Below are positions 7,745 through 14,385 of a DNA stretch of 64,000 nucleotides, one piece after another. Positions within the stretch are counted from its first letter, which is position 1; every line of letters starts with the position of its first letter. Both the position numbers and the translations under genes were made by a program. Below the pieces are notes generated by a model. It had not been told where the DNA came from. It searched no databases and worked only from the letters and a program-made list of their open reading frames with translations. The DNA lies in the NCBI RefSeq assembly GCF_947241125.1, contig NZ_OX365700.1, forward strand, positions 2,636,001 to 2,700,000, in the 5' to 3' direction. The DNA is from Nitrospira tepida. Lineage in GTDB: Bacteria > Nitrospirota > Nitrospiria > Nitrospirales > Nitrospiraceae.

Positions 7745-8002
7745 CTAACGATAGACCTCTCGCCGGTGACCGATCTTGACGATTTCAACGACGTGAGCAG
7801 AATCATCAACGCCGTAGACTATGCGATAGTCCCCCTGCCGGATGCGATATCGCTCGGCTTCGCCTGAAAGCTTTTCACAGCCTGGAGGGCGCGGCCGCTG
7901 AGTCAGCCCGCGGATGCGGTCGACCACTCGGCGAAGGTCGTCCACGGGCAGTTTCCTGAGTTCCTTCTCAGCCGACCGCTTGATGACGAGACTAGCCCAC
8001 AT
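7745..8002 (-). CDS. RelE/ParE-family toxin with start codon supplied by a MITE
   Basis: 85 residues: KRSAEKELRKLPVDDLRRVV then RIRQGDYRIVYGVDD and a C-terminal VEIVKIGHRREVYR, the typical RelE/ParE core. These toxins cleave mRNA on the ribosome or inhibit gyrase. The present ATG (8000-8002) lies in the end of MITE copy 3 and gives MWASLVIK. Removing the MITE and one TA joins this frame to GTG ACG GAC TCC TAT (8221 downward), i.e. MTDSYSLVIK, overlapping the end of the antitoxin gene as is usual. The native start is thus displaced; whether the new one is translated is unknown (no good ribosome site is seen). Confidence 0.85.
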   Translation of the reverse strand: MWASLVIKRSAEKELRKLPVDDLRRVVDRIRGLTQRPRPPGCEKLSGEAERYRIRQGDYRIVYGVDDSAHVVEIVKIGHRREVYR

Positions 8003-8205
8003 TATTCATGACCGCTTCTACTGCACCCGCCGAGACGCCGCTGCGACAAGCTTGGCTGCCAGGTTCCCGCGGCCAAGCGGGCAGGCTCGCCGCTCGGTCG
8101 GTCGACATACTGTTTCAAGTATGCCTTCCTCCCTCGCGGCTCCGCGTGCCCGTCTCGCATGGCGTCTCGGCGGTTTCGTCACGAACCGTCATGAATAATG
8201 TGGGC
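7995..8205 (+). mobile_element. MITE-like element, copy 3
   Basis: 211 bp with near-perfect ends (GCCCACATTATTCATGAC and GTCATGAATAATGTGGGC) and TA on both flanks (7993-7994 and 8206-8207). It is inserted between the relB-like and relE-like genes. On the minus strand the TA plus the element's first G recreate the antitoxin's TAG stop, so the antitoxin is intact, while the toxin loses its first five codons. Confidence 0.88.
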
Positions 8206-8435
8206 TATAGGAGTCCGTCACGCTTGAGATCCTCAAGCACTTTCTCGAACGAACGTGACGGTTCCTTCGCTCGGCGATCAAACGCTTCCAGATCGACCGC
8301 ATCTTCGCGCAACGATTCCAGCACGGCGGCGTTCACCAGATCCGAGATGGAGCGGTCGGTCGTGGCAGCCTTGACCTTCAGGGCACGATACACCTGGGGC
8401 TTCAAATAGACAGTGGTGCGAGTGTCAGCAGGCAT
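8205..8435 (-). CDS. Ribbon-helix-helix antitoxin (RelB/CopG-like)
   Basis: 76 residues. The N-terminal beta strand and helices (TRTTVYLKPQVYRALKVKAA, then SISDLVNAAVLES) form an RHH DNA-binding fold. The acidic C-terminus (REDAVDLEAFDRRAKEPSRS) would bind the toxin. An AGGGAGGAG site precedes the ATG. It is the partner of the RelE/ParE-like gene downstream, now separated by MITE copy 3. The antitoxin reading frame is undamaged. Confidence 0.85.
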   Translation of the reverse strand: MPADTRTTVYLKPQVYRALKVKAATTDRSISDLVNAAVLESLREDAVDLEAFDRRAKEPSRSFEKVLEDLKRDGLL

Positions 8436-8580
8436 CCGACTCCTCCCTTGTGACGTTGTTGCATTATAGCATTATGGCATCAAAGCGTCACACCAGGGAT
8501 AGTAAGGAAAAGGCCGCATGGCCAATGACCAGTCGCGAATGACGCTTTTTATCCCCTTTAATCCTTGTCTTCGCCAATTG

Positions 8581-8643
8581 CTGATTCCACATTCCTCATT
8601 TCGCATTTCCTATTTCCCATTCCTCATTTCGCATTTTCATTCT
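8581..8643. repeat. CATTCCTCATTTC repeat tract
   Basis: At least four imperfect units (CATTCCTCATTTCGCATTTC, then CATTCCTCATTTCGCATTTT). It leads directly into the duplicated leader at 8644. An 87-codon open frame across it is repeat-derived and is not called. Confidence 0.65.
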
Positions 8644-8740
8644 CCCAGTGCCGATCGGCGGCATGAGAAATACGTTCATCTGTCTAACGTCTGGTGGATG
8701 ATTTCCCAGATGGAAACGGGTATCCTGCGCCGGCAAGGTA
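8644..8740 (+). promoter_or_regulatory. Leader repeat, copy 1 (upstream of DUF4160/DUF2442)
   Basis: Starts CCCAGTGCCGATCGGCGGCA and matches 9807-9903 over about 95 bp at roughly 80 percent by eye. Shared blocks include CATGAGAAATACGT, TTGTCTA or CTGTCTA, and GGATGATTTC. Copy 2 lies directly upstream of the defence operon, so this is probably a shared promoter or control region. Confidence 0.6.
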
Positions 8741-8802
8741 GTTGGGAAATCGACCATATGCTGCATGACCGCTTCTTCTGAAAGACACGACGGAGGCAAC
8801 CG

Positions 8803-9045
8803 GTGCCGACCGTACTTCGGGTAAAGGGCTATCGCTTCTTCTTTTTCAGTCTGGAAGGCAAGGAGCCCCCACACATTCATGTGGAACAAGCTGAACGGTA
8901 TGCGAAATTGTGGTTGGACCCCGTCTCTATCGCTCGCGCGAAGGGGTTTCGGAGCAGCGAATTGACGGACATCCTCCACATCGTTCAAAATAACCAACAG
9001 CTATTCCGGGAGCAGTGGCATGAGTACTTTGGCCATAAAATTTGA
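8803..9045 (+). CDS. DUF4160 domain protein (toxin-like partner)
   Basis: 80 residues from a GTG with GGAGG nearby (cggaggcaaccg). The family signature is clear: GYRFFFFSLEGKEPPHIHVE followed by AKLWLDP and a C-terminal ELTDILHIVQNNQQLF. DUF4160 proteins nearly always pair with a DUF2442 protein, as here, with a 26-base overlap. The pair is regarded as TA-like, but the biochemical activity is not established. Confidence 0.85.
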   Translation: MPTVLRVKGYRFFFFSLEGKEPPHIHVEQAERYAKLWLDPVSIARAKGFRSSELTDILHIVQNNQQLFREQWHEYFGHKI

Positions 9046-9262
9046 GCCGCTTGCCGTTGATGTCGTGTTCACGGACACGATGCTGCGCGTGGTTCTAGCC
9101 GATGGGCGCGAAGTATCCTCCCCATTGGCGTGGTTCCCGCGTTTGTTGAATGCCACGGACGAACAGCGTCGTAACTGGCGCTTGATCGGCGGAGGAATCG
9201 GTATCCACTGGGAATCCATTGACGAAGACATTTCTGTCGAAAGCCTCCTCTCCGTGCAATGA
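9020..9262 (+). CDS. DUF2442 domain protein (antitoxin-like partner)
   Basis: 80 residues. The pattern VVFTDTMLRVVLADGREVSS then PLAWFPRLLNAT and GGGIGIHWESIDEDISVESL is the standard DUF2442 fold. Its start lies inside the end of the DUF4160 gene, so expression is coupled. It is the likely binding partner and repressor of the preceding protein. Confidence 0.85.
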   Translation: MSTLAIKFEPLAVDVVFTDTMLRVVLADGREVSSPLAWFPRLLNATDEQRRNWRLIGGGIGIHWESIDEDISVESLLSVQ

Positions 9263-9324
9263 TCGAAATGGCCATTCCGGCATCTCCCATCCTCACCCAT
9301 CCACGAACCTGATAGGATCATCTG

Positions 9325-9806
9325 CAGTCATTCCTCATTTCTCAATTCCCATTCCTCATTTCCCATTCCTCATTTCCCATTCAGCCCCTCAGCACTGAGC
9401 ATCCAGCCCTCAATCCTCACCACCTTCTAAGAGCACTTCCATATGTATGTTCAGCCATTTACGTGTTAACTCCTCATTTTTAACTTCACATTCCTCATTC
9501 CCCATTCTGAACCCTTTCCTCAGCAGCCAGCCCTCAGAACTGCCGAGCAGCCGCTGTACGACGGACGGGTGACAATTGACGTTTGTTCTCCCTCCGGTAG
9601 CCCTTTCTTCGCAAATTTCTCATTCCACATTCCTCATTCGTCCTCATTCGGGCTCTATTAGCCAGCACTCAGCACTTCTTGGCGTGACCCCGGGTGTCAC
9701 AGCCACCAGGTATCCTGCATGCCCATGAACTGGCAGGAATCAAGGCGACAGCATTCCACATTCCGCATTCCACATTTCGCATTCCACATTTCGCATTCCT
9801 TATTCG
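9325..9806. repeat. Large block of intergenic repeats before the defence operon
   Basis: CATTCCTCATTTCCC units dominate 9329-9380, 9468-9512, 9612-9645 and 9748-9803. CACTCAGCAC units fill 9385-9415 and 9660-9683. At 9680-9703 the motif TTGGCGTGACCC and GGGTGTCAC forms a small palindrome (GTGACCCCGGGTGTCAC). No protein-coding gene is supported in 9263-9919. Confidence 0.65.
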
Positions 9807-9919
9807 CCCAGTGCCGATCGGCGGCATGAGAAATACGTCCATTTGTCTATAGTCCGGCGGATGATTTCTGAGAAGGAAAAAGGTATTCTTCGGCGCTGAA
9901 GTCTTGCGGGAGGGAGCCT
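9807..9919 (+). promoter_or_regulatory. Leader repeat, copy 2 (upstream of defence operon)
   Basis: Second copy of the CCCAGTGCCGATCGGCGGCA leader. It ends in GGGAGGGAGCCT, the ribosome site of the SNF2 gene. TATAGT at 9848-9853 could serve as a -10 element, but no convincing -35 is seen. It likely holds the operon promoter. Confidence 0.5.
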
Positions 9920-12900
9920 GTGACCGCCATTGCCCCGATCAAGGAAGGTCAGATTCTTACTGGCTCTTTGTTCAGCGAACCAATGCGGGTCGAGACCCTT
10001 CGACCGGGCGGTGCGGATTCGTGGATTGTTGGCCTCGTCGGGACGCAGAGCGAACGGTTCAGAAATGTCACCCTCACACCCTCCGACATTAAAGCACTTC
10101 GGATTCAAGATCCCATATACACCTATACCGGTGACGGCAATCTCCTCCGCTTAGGTCTCCAGGCCTACGTCCTTGGCATCGCATACGAATTTGATCCCTA
10201 CTTTGGTCTTTCAATTTCTCGCGTCGATCCGCTCCCTCATCAGCTCGAAGCGGTTTACGATCACCTCCTTAAGTTGGCACGCGTCCGATTTCTCCTCGCC
10301 GATGATGCCGGCGCAGGGAAAACGATCATGGCCGGCCTGCTCATCCGCGAGCTCAAGCTGCGTGGCCTGGCTGAACGCATCCTCATCGTCTGCCCAGCCA
10401 ATCTCACCTTCCAATGGCAGCGTGAGCTGAAGGAAAAGTTCGACGAGAAGTTCCTGGTCCTTAAGGGAGATGATATTCGTGACCAGTTTGGTGTGAATCA
10501 GTGGATGGAACAAAAAACGGTCCTTACATCGCTTGATTTAGCCAAACGAACCAACATCTTGCCGGGACTCCGGCAGGTTCGCTGGGACCTCGTCATTGTC
10601 GATGAAGCGCATCGCATGTCGGCCTCGGATGCGGAGCACAAAAGCCAACGATACCGCCTCGGTGAGTTCTTGCGCGACTCCAGCGACCATATCTTGCTGC
10701 TCACCGCGACACCGCACAAAGGTATCCCGGAAAACTTCAGCCTGTTCCTGCAGCTCTTGGATGAGGACGCCTATGCCGATGTCCGGTCGATTCGAGAGGC
10801 CATGAGCCGCCGTCATGCACCGTTCTATCTGCGTCGCACCAAAGAGGCCATGGTCTATTTCCCGGAGCGGCAACCCGACGGCCAATGGATTGCGCGAAAA
10901 ATCTTCACCAAGCGTATTCCACATACGGTGGACTTCAAAATCGACGGGCCGGAGGACCGTCTCTATCGTGACGTGACGGCGTACGTGAAAGCTCAATCGC
11001 ACAAAGCGGCAGCGCAAGGGGACGATCCGCGAGCCCGTGCCGTGGGCTTCCTGATGGCGCTCTATCAGCGTCGGCTTGCTTCCAGCACCTATGCGCTCCG
11101 CCATTCCCTCCAGAATCGTGCGCGGCGTTTGGAAGAGGGACTGAATCCCGCGCAGGAACTGGCCCGGCTGGCGCCGCCGCAACTGCCTGACCCGGACGAA
11201 TTGGAGGAGATGGAAGAATCCCAGCGGGAACGGCTGGAAGAAATTCTGGAGGCCATTACGCTGGCGCAGAATCCCGAACAGGTCCGCGAGAAAATCGAGG
11301 ATCTCAAGGTGCTCGCGATTCAAGCTCAGCAAGTTGAAGAGGCCGGCGTGGAGGCGAAGCTGTCCCGTCTCAAAGATGTGCTGCAGGAGCAAGGCTTCTT
11401 CGATCACCCAGAACAGCGCCTCCTCCTCTTCACCGAATTCAAAGACACACTGGACTATCTCGTGAAGTGCCTCAAGAGCTGGGGGTTCCGCGTCGGGTTC
11501 ATCCACGGTGGCATGAAGCCCGGCTCACGGGATGAACCGGGCAGCCGGTTGTATGCGGAACAGCAGTTCAAAGATGGGGCCATCCAAGTGCTCCTCGCCA
11601 CGGAGGCCGCAGGTGAGGGGATCAATCTGCAATGTTGCCACATCCTCTTTAATTACGACATTCCGTGGAATCCCAATCGGCTCGAACAGCGCATGGGCCG
11701 CATCCATCGCTACGGCCAGGTCAAGGACTGCCTCATCTTCAATTTCGTGGCGACAAATACGGTCGAGGGCCGAGTCTTGCAGAAACTGTTGGAGAAGCTT
11801 CAAGAGATCAGAGACGCCCTGGATGACGATGCGGTGTTCAACGTGGTGGGCGAAATTCTTCCGGCAGCGAGGCTCGAAAGCGTGCTGCGCGATTACTACG
11901 CCGGGCGCATGGGAGACGCGGATCTAGAGGAGCGGTTGCTGCGTGACGTGAAGGAAAAGCGCTTCCGCGAGATCTGTCAGCACGCGTTGGAGGGATTGGC
12001 CTCCAAGAAGCTGAACCTCGAAATGTTGCTCGAACGGCGGGCGAGGGCTCAGGAGCGGCGAGTCGTGCCGGAAACTATCGCGCGCTTCATCCGTGAAGTG
12101 GCGCCGCTCGTCCCATTGACGCTGAAGCCGGTCCCTGCGTTACCCCACACCTTCGAACCTGGCAGCACACCGCAAGCGCTTCGGCGATTCGAAACAGAGC
12201 CGGATTGGAAGTGCCAATCTCTGGCGAACCGGTATCCCCGGCTTTCAACTGACCGCGAGACGGCCGAGTCGCACAATCTGGAATGGGTCACGCCGGGCCA
12301 TCCGCTGTTTGAGGCACTGAGGCGCCATGCACTGGCCCAGGCTCAGGACAGTCTCGCTGTGGGAGCATGCTTCTACTCGCTGGAACAATCCGCGCCGGCG
12401 AGAATCGATTTCTATCGAGCTCGCATTGTGGACGGATTGGGCTATGTGGTCCATGAACGCCTGTTTGCCGTGCAGGTCGCGGAGGATGGAACCTGTCGCC
12501 TGCATGAGCCCAGTGTTCTGGGTAATTTACAGGCAGCACCTCTTCCAAAGACGCTTCCATCCGTCGCCACGTCACATGACGCCCAGAATTGGCTGCAGCA
12601 AGAAGCGCTCACACCATTTCTGGAAGAAGTCCGAAAGGAGCGCCTGGATGAGGTGGACCGAATCAGGGCGCACGTCGAACTATCGCTGCAGGAGTTATTG
12701 GAAAAGGAAGATCGGCTTATCGGGCGATTTGCCGAAGAAGCGGAAAGGGGAGTGGAAGGGGCCGCGGGCAGTCTCAAGCTCGCGGAAGACCGGCATGCCG
12801 TAATGCTCGCCCGGCGAGAAAAGCGGCGGCAAGAACTGGAGCGCCAACGATCGCTGACCCTCCAATCTGTCGAGCGAATGACGAGCATTCTCGTCTTCCC

Positions 12901-13372
12901 CCATCCGGAACGGAACAAGCCGGAAGTGAAGAATCTTCGACCTGATCCGGAAACGGAAGCCATCGCCATGCGCGTGGTCATCGAGCATGAGCAGGCGCAA
13001 GGCCGCACGGTCACCGACGTTCATGAAAAGGATTTGGGGTACGACATCACGAGTTTGGACACGCAATCCGGCGAGCTGCGCCTGATTGAGATCAAAGGCA
13101 TCGGTGGTGACGCTGGAACGGTTTGCCTCACGCCGAACGAGAAGCGGGTGGCTGAGGATCGTCGCGACTGTTACTGGCTCTATGTGGTCACGCACTGTAA
13201 GACGCAGCCGCGGTTTCAAGACCCGATTAAAGATCCGGCACGGCTTGATTGGCACGAGGTCAAGAAAGTCGATCACTACTATTTGTCCGTGGATGCAATG
13301 ACTCAACCGATGAAAGTCCGTGAAGATTCACCGCCATACAGCGGGCAGAACGAGTACAGGAGTAAGTCATGA
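9920..13372 (+). CDS. SNF2-family helicase with C-terminal DUF3883 nuclease-like domain
   Basis: 1150 residues, GTG start behind GGGAGG. It begins with a domain of about 100 residues, then a SNF2/SF2 ATPase: Walker A DDAGAGKT (128-135), DEAH (228-231), TATPHKG, and an EQRMGRIHRYGQ motif VI near 590. A long helical region follows. The C-terminal DUF3883 domain carries D1042 in GYDI and E1057-x-K1059 in EIKG, a PD-(D/E)xK nuclease pattern. Such helicases translocate on DNA in antiphage systems (DISARM DrmD is related). It overlaps the next gene by ATGA. It is probably the DNA-sensing or degrading engine of the operon; nuclease activity is inferred. Confidence 0.9.
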   Translation: MTAIAPIKEGQILTGSLFSEPMRVETLRPGGADSWIVGLVGTQSERFRNVTLTPSDIKALRIQDPIYTYTGDGNLLRLGLQAYVLGIAYEFDPYFGLSISRVDPLPHQLEAVYDHLLKLARVRFLLADDAGAGKTIMAGLLIRELKLRGLAERILIVCPANLTFQWQRELKEKFDEKFLVLKGDDIRDQFGVNQWMEQKTVLTSLDLAKRTNILPGLRQVRWDLVIVDEAHRMSASDAEHKSQRYRLGEFLRDSSDHILLLTATPHKGIPENFSLFLQLLDEDAYADVRSIREAMSRRHAPFYLRRTKEAMVYFPERQPDGQWIARKIFTKRIPHTVDFKIDGPEDRLYRDVTAYVKAQSHKAAAQGDDPRARAVGFLMALYQRRLASSTYALRHSLQNRARRLEEGLNPAQELARLAPPQLPDPDELEEMEESQRERLEEILEAITLAQNPEQVREKIEDLKVLAIQAQQVEEAGVEAKLSRLKDVLQEQGFFDHPEQRLLLFTEFKDTLDYLVKCLKSWGFRVGFIHGGMKPGSRDEPGSRLYAEQQFKDGAIQVLLATEAAGEGINLQCCHILFNYDIPWNPNRLEQRMGRIHRYGQVKDCLIFNFVATNTVEGRVLQKLLEKLQEIRDALDDDAVFNVVGEILPAARLESVLRDYYAGRMGDADLEERLLRDVKEKRFREICQHALEGLASKKLNLEMLLERRARAQERRVVPETIARFIREVAPLVPLTLKPVPALPHTFEPGSTPQALRRFETEPDWKCQSLANRYPRLSTDRETAESHNLEWVTPGHPLFEALRRHALAQAQDSLAVGACFYSLEQSAPARIDFYRARIVDGLGYVVHERLFAVQVAEDGTCRLHEPSVLGNLQAAPLPKTLPSVATSHDAQNWLQQEALTPFLEEVRKERLDEVDRIRAHVELSLQELLEKEDRLIGRFAEEAERGVEGAAGSLKLAEDRHAVMLARREKRRQELERQRSLTLQSVERMTSILVFPHPERNKPEVKNLRPDPETEAIAMRVVIEHEQAQGRTVTDVHEKDLGYDITSLDTQSGELRLIEIKGIGGDAGTVCLTPNEKRVAEDRRDCYWLYVVTHCKTQPRFQDPIKDPARLDWHEVKKVDHYYLSVDAMTQPMKVREDSPPYSGQNEYRSKS

Positions 13373-14385
13373 ACTACCGTGGTTCGCATAGAAGACTCCT
13401 GGACAATGCAAAGGCTGCGATCGTTGCCGCGATTGAAATTTACAACAAGCCTTCTTTCCGCTATCGCGATGAGTGTGTAGTTATTTTGCTGTTGAATGCG
13501 TGGGAATTAATCTTAAAAGCTATGCTTTCGAAAAGTGGCGCATCGATCTTTTACAAGAAAAAGCGGGGCCAACCCTACCGTACTCTGTCATGGCAAGACG
13601 CATTGACAAGTGCTGCAAAGATATTTCCCAGAGGCATCAATGTTCTGCCCGTTCAAAGAAATTTGGAGTTGCTAGGAACCTACCGAGACAATGCGGTGCA
13701 CTTTTACAATGCAGATGGATTCGGTGCTGTAATGTACTCGTTGACTCAGACCTGCATAAAAAATTTTCGTGATGTCCTTGAAGCAGCCTTTCATCAACAA
13801 CTAGAAAAAGACATAAATTGGCAACTCCTCCCGCTAGGCATTACCCCACCTATAGATATCATTTCATATATCTCCGGGAAAGGGAGTGCCTCCCAAAAGA
13901 AAACGTCCGCAGTTCACCAATTTCTTGCTGGGCTCGCCGAAGCAGCGGAAGAAATTAAAAAGGCCGGGGAGGATAGCGGAAGGCTCATGACGATTTTCAG
14001 CGTGAAGCTGGAATCGGTCAAGAAAATCGGCGATGCCGATGTGACAGTCGGTGTGGGGAAAGCAGACGCAACGACTGGACCGCTGGCCATTGTGAAAACT
14101 CAGGATCCAAATGTGAGTCATCCCCTTCGCCAAAAGGACATTATCGACCATATCGGTAATCTTCATGGAAGGGAATTCACTGGTCATGTTTTCCAAGCCA
14201 TAGCTTGGAAGCATGATCTCAAATCGAAGCCGCAGTACTGTTGGAAGGCCAGCGAAGGTGTACTCACTAAATACTCGAATGATGTTATTCCCTATATCAA
14301 TCGTTTGACTGCATCGGAAGTAGATTCAGCGGTTTCGAGTTACCGACAGTTTCTCAAGGCCCAACAACCAAAGAAGAAAAAGTGA
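13369..14385 (+). CDS. DUF3644 protein with HEPN-type Rx4H motif
   Basis: 338 residues. The N-terminal DUF3644 region (RYRDECVVILLLNAWELILK, about 31-50) is followed by YRDNAVHFY, giving R106-x4-H111, the signature of HEPN ribonucleases. The C-terminus is Lys-rich (QQPKKKK). The gene is visibly more AT-rich than its neighbours, suggesting separate acquisition. It overlaps both flanking genes by 4 bases (ATGA and GTGA), so it is made stoichiometrically with the helicase and methylase. A likely role is RNA cleavage on infection or a regulatory partner; this is inference. Confidence 0.8.
   Translation: MNYRGSHRRLLDNAKAAIVAAIEIYNKPSFRYRDECVVILLLNAWELILKAMLSKSGASIFYKKKRGQPYRTLSWQDALTSAAKIFPRGINVLPVQRNLELLGTYRDNAVHFYNADGFGAVMYSLTQTCIKNFRDVLEAAFHQQLEKDINWQLLPLGITPPIDIISYISGKGSASQKKTSAVHQFLAGLAEAAEEIKKAGEDSGRLMTIFSVKLESVKKIGDADVTVGVGKADATTGPLAIVKTQDPNVSHPLRQKDIIDHIGNLHGREFTGHVFQAIAWKHDLKSKPQYCWKASEGVLTKYSNDVIPYINRLTASEVDSAVSSYRQFLKAQQPKKKK

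Noticed and set aside
8518-8781. 87-codon ORF before the DUF4160 gene
   Set aside because: Its translation follows the CATTCCTCATTTC tract and the duplicated leader; it is not protein-like.
573-9806. Intergenic repeat tracts as CRISPR arrays
   Set aside because: Units are short, imperfect and contiguous, with no unique spacers of constant length, and no cas gene is present.
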